A DNA stretch of 39,240 nucleotides from Mycolicibacterium vaccae NBRC 14118 = CIP 105934 (lineage in GTDB: Bacteria > Actinomycetota > Actinomycetes > Mycobacteriales > Mycobacteriaceae): assembly GCF_001552715.1 (NCBI RefSeq), contig NZ_BCRS01000036.1:1-39240 (forward strand), written 5' to 3'. Below the pieces are notes generated by a model that did not search any database, was not told where the DNA came from, and was given only the letters and a program-made list of their open reading frames with translations. Position numbers and translations under genes: made by a program. Each line of letters begins with the position of its first letter. Within the stretch, counting starts at the first letter, position 1. Below are positions 1 through 9,662 of this stretch, piece by piece.

Positions 1-1065
1 GCCGCCGTCGCGGAGTCCGGCCGGCTGGTCGCCCAGCGGCTGAGCCAGGCGGTGGCGGTGGCGTCGCAGGTGCGCGACGAGGTCGCCGCCGAGCGGCAGG
101 TCCGGGCGGGCGCCCTGACCAAGGCCCGCGAAGAGGTCAACGAACTGACCGCGCGGATCGCCGCGCTCACCGACGCCCTGCACCGCGACGAGGTCGCCAA
201 GGCCCAGGCCGCGCTGCGCATCGAGCAGCTCGAGCAGCAGGTGCTCGAACAGTTCGGGATTGCGGTGGCGGATCTGGTCGCCGAGTACGGTCCCGATGTC
301 GCGCTGCCGCCCACCGAACTGGAGATGGCCGAGTACGAGCAGGCCCGGGAGCGCGGTGAGCAGGTGGTCGCGCCCGCACCGATGCCCTACGACCGGTCCA
401 CCCAGGAGCGCCGGGCCAAGCGCGCGGAGAAGGAGCTGCGGGAGCTGGGCCGGGTCAATCCCCTTGCGCTGGAGGAGTTCGCGGCCCTGGAGGAGCGCTA
501 CAACTTCCTGTCCACCCAGCTCGAGGACGTCAAGGCCGCCCGCAAGGACCTGCTGGACGTGATCGCCGACGTGGACTCGCGGATTCTGCAGGTCTTCACC
601 GAGGCCTACATGGACGTCGAGCGGGAGTTCACCCAGGTGTTCTCCACGCTGTTCCCCGGTGGCGAGGGCCGGCTGCTGCTGACCAACCCGTCCGACATGC
701 TGACCACGGGCATCGAGGTCGAGGCCCGGCCGCCGGGCAAGAAGATCAAACGTCTGTCGCTGCTGTCGGGCGGCGAGAAGTCGCTGACCGCGGTCGCGAT
801 GCTGGTGGCCATCTTCCGGGCCAGACCGTCGCCGTTCTACGTGATGGACGAGGTGGAGGCCGCGCTCGACGACGTCAACCTGCGCCGGCTGATCAGCCTG
901 TTCGAGCAGCTGCGGGAACGTTCGCAGCTGATCGTGATCACCCACCAGAAGCCCACGATGGAGGTCGCCGACGCCCTCTACGGCGTGACGATGCGCGGGG
1001 ACGGCATCACCACGGTGATCTCGCAGCGGATGCGCGGCCAGGAACTGGTCACCAGCCCGACCTGA
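1..1065 (+). CDS. smc: Chromosome segregation protein SMC, C-terminal part (5' end outside window)
   Basis: The frame is open from base 1, so this is the last ~354 residues of a protein of about 1,200. SMC dimers hold and condense chromosomal DNA after replication, working with ScpA/ScpB on the nucleoid. The first ~200 visible residues are charged, heptad-like coiled coil (the returning arm). Then comes the C-terminal half of the ABC head: the signature [14 protein letters not shown] near bases 763-800, and Walker B with catalytic Glu ([13 protein letters not shown]) near 835-870. The D-loop and switch His ([13 protein letters not shown]) follow. Walker A lies upstream of the window. The gene ends 7 bp from the convergent fni stop, with no room for a separate terminator. 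Family assignment is secure. Confidence 0.97.
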   Translation, partial: AAVAESGRLVAQRLSQAVAVASQVRDEVAAERQVRAGALTKAREEVNELTARIAALTDALHRDEVAKAQAALRIEQLEQQVLEQFGIAVADLVAEYGPDVALPPTELEMAEYEQARERGEQVVAPAPMPYDRSTQERRAKRAEKELRELGRVNPLALEEFAALEERYNFLSTQLEDVKAARKDLLDVIADVDSRILQVFTEAYMDVEREFTQVFSTLFPGGEGRLLLTNPSDMLTTGIEVEARPPGKKIKRLSLLSGGEKSLTAVAMLVAIFRARPSPFYVMDEVEAALDDVNLRRLISLFEQLRERSQLIVITHQKPTMEVADALYGVTMRGDGITTVISQRMRGQELVTSPT

Positions 1066-1072
1066 GTGCGCC

Positions 1073-2101
1073 TCAGGTGAGCTCGGTCACGCCGAGCCCG
1101 CGCAGCGCGGCCACGTCGGACGCCCCGCTGCCGTGCAGGCAGACGAGCAGCTCCTCGAGGAAACGCTGCAGCCAATCGACCACGGCATCAACGGATTCCA
1201 CGGCAGGGGCGAGCAGCGGTCGGGCGATGGCCACCACCTGGGCGCCCATCGCGAGCGCCTTGGCTGCGTCCATCCCGGTGCGGATGCCGCCCGAGGCGAC
1301 CAGCGGCATGTCGGGCAGAAGCCGCCGCACCCCGGTCAGTGCCTCGGCGGTCGGGATGCCCCACTCGGCCAGCGCCGGGTAGCGCACCTCCCCGTAGCGG
1401 ACGAACTGCTCGATGCGCGCCCAGGACGTGCCGCCGGCGCCTGCGACGTCGACGGCGGCCACCGGGCAGTCCACCAGTTGCGCGGCGGCGGCCGCGCCGA
1501 TGCCGTGCCCGACCTCCTTGAGCATCACGGGGTAGCCGATCTCACCGGCCACGTCGCACAACCTCGCGATCGAGCCGGAGAAATCGGTGTCGCCGTTGTG
1601 CTGCATCGCTTCCTGCAGCGGATTGGTGTGCACGGCAAGGCCGTTGGCGCCCACCCGGTCCAGCGCCGCGGCCAGCCCCGGCGTCATCGAGGTCTGCAGC
1701 TGCGCGAGCCCGATGTTGCCGATCAGCAGCACGTCGGGCGCGACGCCGCGAACGTCGAAGCTGGCCGCCGCGTCGGCGTCGTCGATCATCACCCGCTGCG
1801 ATCCCAGCATCATTCCGATGCCCAGTTGCTGCGCGGCGGCGGCCAGGTTGCGATTGATGATCCCCGACAGCGCCGCGCCGCCGGTCATCGCGCCGATCAG
1901 CACCGGGGCGCGCAGACGGCAGCCGAGGAACTCGGTGCTCAGATCGACGCTGTCGAGGTCGGTCTGGGTCAGCGCGTTGTAGGGCAGCCGGAAACGCTCC
2001 AGACCGGTGGTCACCGTCTGGTAGTCGACGGCTTCGGTCAGGCACACGTCGATGTGCCGGCGTTTGCGGTGCTGCAGGGCGGACCCGGGGTCAGACGTCA
2101 C
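1073..2101 (-). CDS. fni: Type 2 isopentenyl-diphosphate delta-isomerase (FMN-dependent)
   Basis: This enzyme interconverts isopentenyl and dimethylallyl diphosphate using FMN and NAD(P)H, supplying both C5 units for polyprenols, menaquinone and carotenoids. The 342-aa protein has the usual length. It shows the family N-terminal region ([10 protein letters not shown]), a TIM-barrel core with [11 protein letters not shown] near residue 70, the LKEVGHGIG segment that lines the FMN/substrate site, and the phosphate-binding [19 protein letters not shown] near the C-terminus. It is transcribed against both neighbours. Its ATG is 28 bp from the divergent ftsY start, and its stop is 7 bp from the smc stop. 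M. tuberculosis has a type 1 enzyme elsewhere and, to my knowledge, no gene at this spot, so this looks like an insertion into the smc-ftsY junction. Confidence 0.93.
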   Translation of the reverse strand: MTSDPGSALQHRKRRHIDVCLTEAVDYQTVTTGLERFRLPYNALTQTDLDSVDLSTEFLGCRLRAPVLIGAMTGGAALSGIINRNLAAAAQQLGIGMMLGSQRVMIDDADAAASFDVRGVAPDVLLIGNIGLAQLQTSMTPGLAAALDRVGANGLAVHTNPLQEAMQHNGDTDFSGSIARLCDVAGEIGYPVMLKEVGHGIGAAAAAQLVDCPVAAVDVAGAGGTSWARIEQFVRYGEVRYPALAEWGIPTAEALTGVRRLLPDMPLVASGGIRTGMDAAKALAMGAQVVAIARPLLAPAVESVDAVVDWLQRFLEELLVCLHGSGASDVAALRGLGVTELT

Positions 2102-2114
2102 GGGTCAGGTCCCC

Positions 2115-2123
2115 TGCCACAAT
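2115..2123 (+). promoter_or_regulatory. Extended -10 promoter for ftsY, leaderless start predicted
   Basis: TGC followed by CACAAT (2118-2123) forms an extended -10 element. The GTG start codon at 2130 lies seven bases past the hexamer, where transcription would begin, and no Shine-Dalgarno sequence precedes it. The same TGnCACAAT core occurs before rpsP and rplS. Confidence 0.5.
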
Positions 2124-2129
2124 GGGGCG

Positions 2130-3524
2130 GTGAGTGAAGGTCTCTGGATCGCCATCGCGGTCATCGCCGTCCTGCTGCTGGTCGCACTCGTGGTGGGCCT
2201 GGTGCGGTACCGCCGCCGCCGGATCACGTTGTCGGCTCCCGACACTGCCACTCCCGTCGATCGTTCCGGCGGCTATACCGCCTCGTCAGGCATCACGTTC
2301 GCCCAGTCGGCACCGGTGCAGGCCCCACCGAAGGCGCCTGAACGCATAGACACCAGCGGTCTACCCGCCGTCGGCGATGATGCCACCATTCCCCGCGACG
2401 CACCCAAGCGTCCCATCGCCGACGTCAGGCTGCCCGAGCCGCCCGTACTGCCGCCCGAACCCGTCGTCGAACCCGTCGAACCTCCCGCTCCCGTCAAGGA
2501 GCCCGAGCCCGTCCTGGAGCCGGAGCCGGTCGAAGCCCCGGCCCCGGAGGTCCCAGAGGTCGCCGAGGTCCCGGAGCCCCAGGCCCCGCAGATCGAGGAG
2601 ATCGCGCCCGCCGAAGGCCGGCTGGACCGGTTGCGCGGCCGGCTCTCGAAGTCGCAGAACGCGCTGGGCCGCAGCATGCTGGGGCTGCTGGGCGGCGGCG
2701 ATCTGGACGAGGACTCGTGGGAGGAGGTCGAGGACACCCTGCTGATCGCCGACCTCGGCCCGGTCGTCACCGAGTCCGTGGTGGCGTCACTGCGCGAGAA
2801 GATGGCCAGCAGCGGGGTGCGCACCGAGGCCGACGCGCGGGCGGTGCTGCGTGAGGTGCTGATCGCCGAGCTGCGCCCTGACCTGGACCGCTCGATCAAG
2901 GCCCTGCCGCACGCCGACAAGCCGTCGGTGTTGCTGGTGGTGGGCGTCAACGGCACCGGCAAGACGACGACCGTCGGCAAGCTGGCGCGGGTGCTGGTGG
3001 CCGACGGCCGCCGCGTCGTGCTCGGCGCGGCGGACACCTTCCGGGCCGCCGCAGCCGACCAGCTGCAGTCCTGGGCGTCGCGGGTGGGCGCGCAGGTGGT
3101 GCGCGGCCCCGAGGGCGCCGACCCGGCGTCGGTGGCCTTCGACGCGGTCGACACCGGTATCGCCGCGGGCGCCGACGTCGTGGTGATCGACACGGCGGGC
3201 CGGCTGCACACCAAGACCGGCCTGATGGACGAGTTGGGCAAGGTCAAACGCGTGGTGGGCAAGCGCGCCGCCGTCGACGAGGTGCTGCTCGTGCTGGATG
3301 CGACCATCGGCCAGAACAGCCTGCCGCAGGCGCGGGTGTTCGCCGAAGTGGTCGACATCACCGGGGTGGTGCTGACCAAACTGGACGGGACGGCCAAGGG
3401 CGGCATCGTGTTCCGCGTGCAGCAGGAACTCGGGGTCCCGGTCAAGCTGGTGGGGCTCGGCGAGGGGCCCGACGATCTGGCCCCGTTCGAGCCCGCGGCG
3501 TTCGTCGACGCGTTGCTCGGCTGA
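2130..3524 (+). CDS. ftsY: Signal recognition particle receptor FtsY
   Basis: This SRP receptor GTPase docks the Ffh-RNA-ribosome complex at the membrane. The protein is 464 aa. It has one N-terminal membrane helix (residues ~3-24, followed by RYRRRR) and then a long Pro/Glu/Val-rich low-complexity linker (~80-165) typical of actinobacterial FtsY. An N domain and G domain follow, with P-loop GVNGTGKTTTVGKLA (~272), DTAGR (~354) and TKLDGTAKGG (~415). The frame is open further upstream to a possible start at 2052, but that start would run into fni. GTG 2130 lies directly after a good -10 element and gives a protein that begins with the membrane helix. Its partner ffh lies about 4.5 kb downstream. 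Confidence 0.95.
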   Translation: MSEGLWIAIAVIAVLLLVALVVGLVRYRRRRITLSAPDTATPVDRSGGYTASSGITFAQSAPVQAPPKAPERIDTSGLPAVGDDATIPRDAPKRPIADVRLPEPPVLPPEPVVEPVEPPAPVKEPEPVLEPEPVEAPAPEVPEVAEVPEPQAPQIEEIAPAEGRLDRLRGRLSKSQNALGRSMLGLLGGGDLDEDSWEEVEDTLLIADLGPVVTESVVASLREKMASSGVRTEADARAVLREVLIAELRPDLDRSIKALPHADKPSVLLVVGVNGTGKTTTVGKLARVLVADGRRVVLGAADTFRAAAADQLQSWASRVGAQVVRGPEGADPASVAFDAVDTGIAAGADVVVIDTAGRLHTKTGLMDELGKVKRVVGKRAAVDEVLLVLDATIGQNSLPQARVFAEVVDITGVVLTKLDGTAKGGIVFRVQQELGVPVKLVGLGEGPDDLAPFEPAAFVDALLG

Positions 3525-3584
3525 GCGCCGACCGGCCAGCGAATTCCTCGGGACAGCCGCTGATTTTTGCTGTTCGGCCCTGGT

Positions 3585-3654
3585 GAAACACGAGCGTAAC
3601 GACATCGGCGCGTCCGTTCACGTGGGCGAAACACAACAGAATCACCGGTGAAAC
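3585..3654 (+). promoter_or_regulatory. GlnR-box-like repeats upstream of amt
   Basis: GAAAC occurs at 3585, 3628 and 3650, all on the same helical face (steps of 43 and 22 bp). GTAAC (3596) and TTCAC (3617) are placed six bases from a GAAAC. The mycobacterial GlnR consensus is GTnAC-n6-GAAAC repeated every 22 bp, and amt-glnB-glnD is a classical GlnR target. The match is partial: one half-site is GGCGC instead of GAAAC. The wider 197-bp gap (3525-3721) holds no gene that I can see. Confidence 0.5.
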
Positions 3655-3721
3655 GCTTGCCAAAGAGTCTCTTCGGGAGGCCGATCGTGGTCGGCCGTCA
3701 ACCCAAGGAGGTTCACTCAAA

Positions 3722-5095
3722 GTGGCATTCGGCTTACACGACGTGGTCTTGGCCCTGCCAGACGACCAATTCGCGCCATTCGGGGAAGGGGGCCTGAGCG
3801 CCGGCGACACCGCGTGGGTGCTCACGGCAGCCGCACTGGTGTTGTTCATGACTCCGGGCCTGGCGTTCTTCTACGGTGGTCTGTCCCGGCAGAAGTCCGT
3901 CCTGAACATGATGATGATGTCCTTCGGCTCCATCGGTGTCGTCAGCGTCATCTACGTGCTGTGGGGTTACTCGATGTCGTTCGCCTCGGCGCACACCGGC
4001 GAGAGCGACTTCTTCGGCGTCTTCGACAACCCGTTCTCGCTGTTCGGGCTCAGCCAGCTCACCGAGGTACGCGAAGTGGACGGCATCAGCACCTACGTGC
4101 TGGGCGGTTTCGGCACCGTGCCCGCCATCGTCTGGGTCGGCTTCCAGCTCACCTTCGCGGTGATCACCGTGGCGCTGATCAGTGGTGCGGTGGCCGAGCG
4201 CATGAAGTTCGGCACCTGGCTGGTGTTCGGCGGCATCTGGGTGACCCTGGTGTACTTCCCTCTGGCACACATGGTTTGGGGTGGCGGCCTGCTCTCCGGT
4301 TCGGAGGACAGCCTTGCGGCCAAGCTGTTCGGTCTGGATGACGAGGGCGCGGCCAACGTGTCGCCGATCGACTTCGCCGGTGGCACCGTGGTGCACATCA
4401 ACGCCGGTGTGGCAGCGCTGGTGCTGGCGATCCTGCTCGGTAAGCGGTCCGGCTTCGGCCGCACGCCCTACCGTCCGCACAACATCCCGTTCGTCATGCT
4501 GGGTGCTGCGATCCTGTGGTTCGGTTGGTTCGGCTTCAACGTGGGCTCCGAAGGCGCCGCTGACATGCTCGCCGGTGCCGTGTGGGTGAACACCACCGCC
4601 GCCACCGCGGCCGCGATGCTGGCGTGGTTGCTGGTGGAGCGCATCCGCGACGGCCACGCAACCAGTGTGGGCGCCGCGTCGGGCATCGTCGCGGGCCTCG
4701 TGGCGATCACCCCGGCATGCGGATCGCTCAGCGCGATCGGCTCGCTGATCCTCGGGGCCGTCGCCGGCACGCTGTCCGCACTGGCGATCGCACTGAAGTA
4801 CAAGTTCGGTTACGACGATTCACTCGACGTCGTCGGCGTGCACCTCGTCGCCGGCCTGTGGGGCACCATCGGCATCGGCTTCCTGGCCACCGAGACCGGT
4901 CTCTTCTACGGCGGCGGCGTTCAGCAGCTCGTGGTGCAGATCGTCATCGCACTCGTTGCCGTAGTCTTCACCGCAATCATGACCGCCATCATCGCGTTCA
5001 TCGTCAAGCCTCTGGGCTGGCGGGTGTCCAAGGAGGACGAAGACACTGGTATCGATGAAACCGAACATGCCGAAACGGCTTACGAGCTCGCCTGA
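3722..5095 (+). CDS. amt: Ammonium transporter, Amt family
   Basis: This trimeric membrane channel takes up ammonium. The 457-aa protein has about 11 membrane helices beginning with the family sequence PGLAFFYGGLSR (~residue 45). The two pore histidines are in the conserved contexts DFAGGTVVHINAG (~His223) and DVVGVHLVAGLWGT (~His374). The hydrophilic tail is acidic (KEDEDTGIDETEH). The GTG start is chosen because AAGGAGG (3705-3711) sits ten bases upstream. It is first in a nitrogen operon with glnB (33 bp downstream) and glnD. The PII protein encoded next blocks the Amt pore when nitrogen is plentiful. Expression is probably under GlnR, judging from the boxes upstream. Confidence 0.96.
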   Translation: MAFGLHDVVLALPDDQFAPFGEGGLSAGDTAWVLTAAALVLFMTPGLAFFYGGLSRQKSVLNMMMMSFGSIGVVSVIYVLWGYSMSFASAHTGESDFFGVFDNPFSLFGLSQLTEVREVDGISTYVLGGFGTVPAIVWVGFQLTFAVITVALISGAVAERMKFGTWLVFGGIWVTLVYFPLAHMVWGGGLLSGSEDSLAAKLFGLDDEGAANVSPIDFAGGTVVHINAGVAALVLAILLGKRSGFGRTPYRPHNIPFVMLGAAILWFGWFGFNVGSEGAADMLAGAVWVNTTAATAAAMLAWLLVERIRDGHATSVGAASGIVAGLVAITPACGSLSAIGSLILGAVAGTLSALAIALKYKFGYDDSLDVVGVHLVAGLWGTIGIGFLATETGLFYGGGVQQLVVQIVIALVAVVFTAIMTAIIAFIVKPLGWRVSKEDEDTGIDETEHAETAYELA

Positions 5096-5467
<372 letters not shown>

Positions 5468-5489
5468 TCCGCATGGAATGAGAGGTCGT

Positions 5490-5538
5490 CTCCCGGCGGT
5501 TTGGTCGTGTGAGTAGTTCAATCGTCATATGCCGGGAG
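5490..5538 (+). promoter_or_regulatory. Possible hairpin sequestering the glnD ribosome-binding site
   Basis: CTCCCGGC (5490-5497) is perfectly complementary to GCCGGGAG (5531-5538), which overlaps the glnD Shine-Dalgarno GGGAGGG (5534-5540). Pairing in the amt-glnB-glnD transcript would hide the ribosome-binding site. The 33-nt loop is long, so stability is uncertain. Confidence 0.4.
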
Positions 5539-5546
5539 GGCAACCC

Positions 5547-8027
5547 ATGAAAGAGCAGAAGTCGCAATCCGCCGCCGGCGCTCCCCGATGGGAGCGTCCG
5601 GCGGCGGTTTCTTCGCGCCCTGCAACAGATCTCGTCGCGGCCGCCGAGCAGCTGCTCTCCGGCGGCCGCCAGCTCGATTCCGCTGCGTTGCGCGACGCGC
5701 TGCTCGACCTGTACGACTTCTGGCTCACCACAAAGGCAGCCGAGATCGGCATCACCGCCACCAGCGGGTTCGCGATCGTCGCGACCGGTGGTCTGGGACG
5801 CGGCGAGATCCTGCCGTACTCGGATCTGGACCTGATGCTGTTGCACGACAACATGCCCGCCGCTGACGTCGCCGAGGTGGCGGACCTGTTGTGGTATCCG
5901 TTGTGGGACGCCAACATCCGTCTGGATCACAGCGTGCGCACCGTGCCGGAGGCTCTGCGGGTGGCCGGTGAGGACATCTCCGCGGGGCTGGCCATGCTCG
6001 AGGCGCGGCACATCGCCGGCGACGCCGACCTGTCGGCACTGCTGATCGGTGGAGCCCGCAGGCAGTGGCGCACCGGTATCGCGTCCCGGTTCGACGAACT
6101 CGTCGAGCACACCAGGGCGCGCTGGCAGCGCAGCGGCCAGATCGCCCACCGGGCCGAACCTGATCTCAAGTGCGGCAGGGGCGGATTGCGCGACGTGCAG
6201 CTGCTCAACGCGCTGGCGATCGCGCAGCTGGCCGACGTCTATCCCAGCCGTTCGCTGGCATCGCCGACGGAAACCCTTGGCGAAGCGCATCTTTCGTTGC
6301 TCAATGTGCGCACCGAACTGCACCGGGTGGCCGGTCGGGGCCGCGAACTGCTGCTGGCCCAGCACGCCGACGAGATCGGTTCCTCGCTGCGTATCGGAGA
6401 CCGGTTCGACCTGGCGCGCGCACTCTCCGACGCCGCCCGCACGGTCAGCTACTACGTGGACGCCGGCATCCGCACCGCGGGCAACGCGCTGCCGCGGCGC
6501 GGACTGGCCGTGCTGCGGCGTCCGGTGCGGCGCCCGCTCGACGAGGGTGTGATCGAGTTCAACGGCGAGGTGATCCTGGCGCGCGACGCCCGCCCAGAAC
6601 GCGACCCCGGCCTGATCCTGCGGGTCGCCGCCGCGTCCGCCACCACCGGGCTGCCGATGGCGGCCTCCACGCTGAGCCGTCTGGTCGAGGCCGCACCGGA
6701 ACTGCGCACCCCGTGGCCGAGGCAGGCGCTCAAGGATCTGCTGGTGATGCTGGCGGCGGGCCCGTCGGCGGTGGCCACGATCGAGGCCCTCGACCGGACC
6801 GGACTGTGGGGCCGGCTGTTTCCCGAGTGGGGCGCGGTGCGCGACCTGCCCCCGCGCGACGTCGTGCACATCTGGACCGTCGACCGGCATCTGGTCGAGA
6901 CCGTCTCCCGCGCAAGCGCTTTCACCACGCGGGTGTCGCGTCCTGATCTGCTGGTGCTGGGTGCGCTGGTCCACGACATCGGCAAGGGCCGGGGCGGGGA
7001 CCACAGCGTCATCGGCGCCGAACTGGCCAACCAGATCGGCAGCAGGCTGGGGTTGTGGCCGTCGGACATCAAGATCCTGTCGATGGTGGTGCGTCACCAT
7101 CTGCTGCTGCCGCACACCGCCACCCGGCGCGACCTCCAGGATCCCGTCACGATCTCCGCCGTCGTGGACGCACTCGAAGGCGACCTCGTCGTGCTGGAGC
7201 TGCTGCAGGTCCTCGCCGAGGCCGACTCGCTGGCGACCGGCCCCGGCGTCTGGGGTGACTGGAAGGCCTCGCTGATCGGCGAGCTGGTGCGCCGGTGCCG
7301 GCTTGTGATGGCCGGTGAACCGCTTCCGCAGCCGGACCCGATCGACCCCCGGTTCGTCGAGCTGTCCCGCGACGCCGGGGTGCACGTCGAGCTGACGCCG
7401 GGGGACACCCCGCACATCTTCAACGTCACGATGATCGCGCCGGACGGCCGCGGGGTGCTCTCCAAGGCGGCCGCGGTGCTCGCGCTGAACTCGCTGCGCG
7501 TGCACTCGGCGTCGGTGAACGGGCACGACGGCGCGGCCATCAACACCTTCGTGGTGTCCCCGCACTTCGGCACCCCGCCGGCGGCCGAGCTGCTGCGCCA
7601 GCAGCTGATCCTGGCCATCGACGGCGACCTCGACGTGATGGGCGCGCTGGACAAGAAGGAGGCCGAGGCCACGGCCACCGCCAGGGCAGGCGAGGTCCGC
7701 GCCGCCGTCCCGGTGCACGCACCGGCCGCGCCGCCCCGGGTGCTGTGGCATGACGGCGCCGGTGCCGGCCAGATGGTCGTCGAGGTCAGGGCCACCGACC
7801 GCACCGGCCTGCTGGCGGCGCTCACCGGTGTCTTCGAACGCGCCGGGGTGGACATCGCGTGGGCCAAGGTCACCACGCTGGGGTCCTCGGTGGTCGACGC
7901 GTTCGGGATCGTGCTCCCCGTGGCGCTCGCGGCCGATGAAGCCGCGGCGCGGCAGAACCTGGAACGGCAGCTGTTCGCCGTGCTGCCCGCCCCGCCGGCC
8001 AAGCACACCGAGGTGGAAGCCAGCTAG
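5547..8027 (+). CDS. glnD: PII nucleotidyltransferase / deadenylylating enzyme GlnD
   Basis: GlnD senses glutamine and modifies or demodifies Tyr51 of PII. The protein is 826 aa, close to the family length. The nucleotidyltransferase domain has [15 protein letters not shown] (~residues 80-95), with the metal-binding Asp pair. The HD hydrolase domain contains [15 protein letters not shown] (~470-485). Two C-terminal ACT domains begin near 621 ([14 protein letters not shown]) and 742 ([13 protein letters not shown]). I prefer ATG 5547 to the in-frame ATG 5529 because GGGAGGG lies six bases before 5547 and would otherwise be inside the gene. Codons ~8-20 carry a 17-bp hairpin (separate entry), and recognisable homology starts only after it, around residue 25. 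Confidence 0.95.
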   Translation: MKEQKSQSAAGAPRWERPAAVSSRPATDLVAAAEQLLSGGRQLDSAALRDALLDLYDFWLTTKAAEIGITATSGFAIVATGGLGRGEILPYSDLDLMLLHDNMPAADVAEVADLLWYPLWDANIRLDHSVRTVPEALRVAGEDISAGLAMLEARHIAGDADLSALLIGGARRQWRTGIASRFDELVEHTRARWQRSGQIAHRAEPDLKCGRGGLRDVQLLNALAIAQLADVYPSRSLASPTETLGEAHLSLLNVRTELHRVAGRGRELLLAQHADEIGSSLRIGDRFDLARALSDAARTVSYYVDAGIRTAGNALPRRGLAVLRRPVRRPLDEGVIEFNGEVILARDARPERDPGLILRVAAASATTGLPMAASTLSRLVEAAPELRTPWPRQALKDLLVMLAAGPSAVATIEALDRTGLWGRLFPEWGAVRDLPPRDVVHIWTVDRHLVETVSRASAFTTRVSRPDLLVLGALVHDIGKGRGGDHSVIGAELANQIGSRLGLWPSDIKILSMVVRHHLLLPHTATRRDLQDPVTISAVVDALEGDLVVLELLQVLAEADSLATGPGVWGDWKASLIGELVRRCRLVMAGEPLPQPDPIDPRFVELSRDAGVHVELTPGDTPHIFNVTMIAPDGRGVLSKAAAVLALNSLRVHSASVNGHDGAAINTFVVSPHFGTPPAAELLRQQLILAIDGDLDVMGALDKKEAEATATARAGEVRAAVPVHAPAAPPRVLWHDGAGAGQMVVEVRATDRTGLLAALTGVFERAGVDIAWAKVTTLGSSVVDAFGIVLPVALAADEAAARQNLERQLFAVLPAPPAKHTEVEAS
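5569..5607 (+). other. 17-bp GC-rich hairpin at the 5' end of glnD
   Basis: Arms 5569-5585 and 5590-5607 pair over 17 bp with one bulged T (5597) and a CGAT loop; almost every pair is G-C. It is followed by TTTCTT, a poor U-tract. It lies inside the first codons of glnD, in a stretch not conserved in GlnD proteins, 22 bases after the start codon. It could attenuate transcription between glnB and glnD, or slow early translation. Confidence 0.75.
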
Positions 8028-8065
8028 TGACCAGCAGCGCCCCGAACCCTCCGCGTCGCTCGCGA

Positions 8066-8071
8066 TAGGCT
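8066..8071 (+). promoter_or_regulatory. -10 element for ffh, leaderless start predicted
   Basis: TAGGCT fits TANNNT. The GTG start of ffh at 8079 begins eight bases downstream, and no ribosome-binding site is present. The rest of the 51-bp glnD-ffh gap shows nothing else. Confidence 0.45.
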
Positions 8072-8078
8072 TGGCCAC

Positions 8079-9659
8079 GTGTTTGAATCCCTGTCCGACC
8101 GGTTGACCGGAGCCCTCTCGGGCCTGCGCGGCAAAGGTCGGCTCACCGACGCCGACATCGATGCCACCGCGCGCGAGATCCGACTGGCACTGCTTGAGGC
8201 CGACGTCTCGCTGCCCGTCGTGCGAGCGTTCATCTCCCGCATCAAGGAACGCGCCAAGGGCGCGGAGGTCTCGGCGGCGCTGAACCCCGCCCAGCAGGTC
8301 GTCAAGATCGTCAACGAGGAACTCATCGGGATCCTCGGCGGCGAGACGCGCCAGCTGGCCTTCGCCAGGAACCCACCGACGGTCATCATGCTGGCCGGTC
8401 TGCAGGGTTCGGGTAAGACCACGCTGGCCGGCAAGCTGGCCCGGTGGCTCAAGGCCCAGGGTCACACGCCGCTGCTGGTGGCCTGCGACCTGCAGCGTCC
8501 CGGCGCGGTCAACCAGCTGCAGATCGTCGGTGAGCGCGCCGGGGTGAGCGTGTTCGCGCCGCATCCGGGCGTGTCCCCGGGCGGCACCACCATCGAGCAG
8601 ATGAGCACCAACGATCCGGTGGCCGTGGCCGCCGCGGGCCTGGCCGAGGCCAAGGCCAAGCTCTACGACGTGGTGATCGTCGACACCGCGGGCCGGCTGG
8701 GCATCGACGAGGAGCTGATGGCACAGGCCGCGGCCATCCGCGACGCCGTCAACCCCGATGAGACGCTGTTCGTCCTCGACGCGATGATCGGCCAGGACGC
8801 CGTCGCCACCGCCGACGCGTTCCGCGAAGGCGTGGGCTTCACCGGCGTCGTGCTGACCAAGCTCGACGGCGACGCCCGCGGCGGCGCCGCGCTGTCGGTC
8901 CGTGAGGTCACCGGCGTGCCGATCCTGTTCGCGTCGACCGGCGAGAAACTCGAAGACTTCGACGTCTTCCACCCCGACCGGATGGCCAGCCGCATCCTCG
9001 GCATGGGCGACGTCCTGTCGTTGATCGAACAGGCCGAGCAGCACTTCGACGCCGAGCAGGCCGAGGCCACCGCCGCCAAGATCGGCAGCGGCGAACTCAC
9101 CCTCGAGGACTTCCTCGAGCAGATGCTGGCGATCCGCAAGATGGGGCCCATCGGCAACCTGCTCGGGATGCTGCCGGGCGCGGGCCAGATGAAGGACGCG
9201 CTGGCCGCCGTCGACGACAGCCAGCTCGACCGGGTCCAGGCCATCATCCGCGGGATGACCCCGCAGGAGCGGGCCGATCCCAAGATCATCAACGCGTCGC
9301 GCCGGCTGCGGATCGCCAACGGCTCCGGGGTCACGGTGGCCGAGGTCAACCAGCTCGTGGACCGCTTCTTCGACGCGCGCAAGATGATGTCGCAGATGGC
9401 CGGCCAGATGGGCATGCCGTTCGGCCGCAAGAACACCACCCGCAAGGCCGCCAAGGGCAAGAACAAGCAGGCGGGCAAGAAGGGCCGCAAGGGACCGACC
9501 CCGCCGAAGAACCGCAATCCGCTCGGCGCCGGGATGCCCGGAATGCCGGGCATGCCCGCGGGCTTCCCGGATCTGTCGAACATGCCCAAGGGGCTCGACG
9601 AGCTGCCGCCGGGGCTGGCCGACATCGACCTGTCGAAGCTGAAGTTCCCGAAGAACTAG
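8079..9659 (+). CDS. ffh: Signal recognition particle GTPase Ffh
   Basis: This SRP54 homologue binds signal sequences and 4.5S RNA and hands nascent chains to FtsY. The protein is 526 aa. The N domain occupies ~1-95. The G domain has P-loop GLQGSGKTTLAGKLA (~107), DTAGR (~201) and TKLDGDARGG (~260). The M domain (~300-440) includes the RNA-binding segment INASRRLRIANGSG and the Met-rich groove MMSQMAGQMGMPF. The tail is a Lys-rich then Met/Gly/Pro-rich low-complexity segment, longer than in E. coli but common in mycobacteria. The GTG start is predicted leaderless. The next gene begins 3 bp after the stop, so the two are probably cotranscribed. Confidence 0.97.
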   Translation: MFESLSDRLTGALSGLRGKGRLTDADIDATAREIRLALLEADVSLPVVRAFISRIKERAKGAEVSAALNPAQQVVKIVNEELIGILGGETRQLAFARNPPTVIMLAGLQGSGKTTLAGKLARWLKAQGHTPLLVACDLQRPGAVNQLQIVGERAGVSVFAPHPGVSPGGTTIEQMSTNDPVAVAAAGLAEAKAKLYDVVIVDTAGRLGIDEELMAQAAAIRDAVNPDETLFVLDAMIGQDAVATADAFREGVGFTGVVLTKLDGDARGGAALSVREVTGVPILFASTGEKLEDFDVFHPDRMASRILGMGDVLSLIEQAEQHFDAEQAEATAAKIGSGELTLEDFLEQMLAIRKMGPIGNLLGMLPGAGQMKDALAAVDDSQLDRVQAIIRGMTPQERADPKIINASRRLRIANGSGVTVAEVNQLVDRFFDARKMMSQMAGQMGMPFGRKNTTRKAAKGKNKQAGKKGRKGPTPPKNRNPLGAGMPGMPGMPAGFPDLSNMPKGLDELPPGLADIDLSKLKFPKN

Positions 9660-9662
9660 CGG

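Noticed and set aside
2052..2129. Upstream start for ftsY.
   Set aside because: It would overlap the fni start and add a Cys/Arg-rich segment before the membrane helix; GTG 2130 has the -10 element at the right distance.
5569..5613. Reading the glnD hairpin as a simple intrinsic terminator for amt-glnB.
   Set aside because: It lies after the glnD start codon and is followed by only TTTCTT; full termination would silence glnD. Attenuation is still possible and is listed as a finding.
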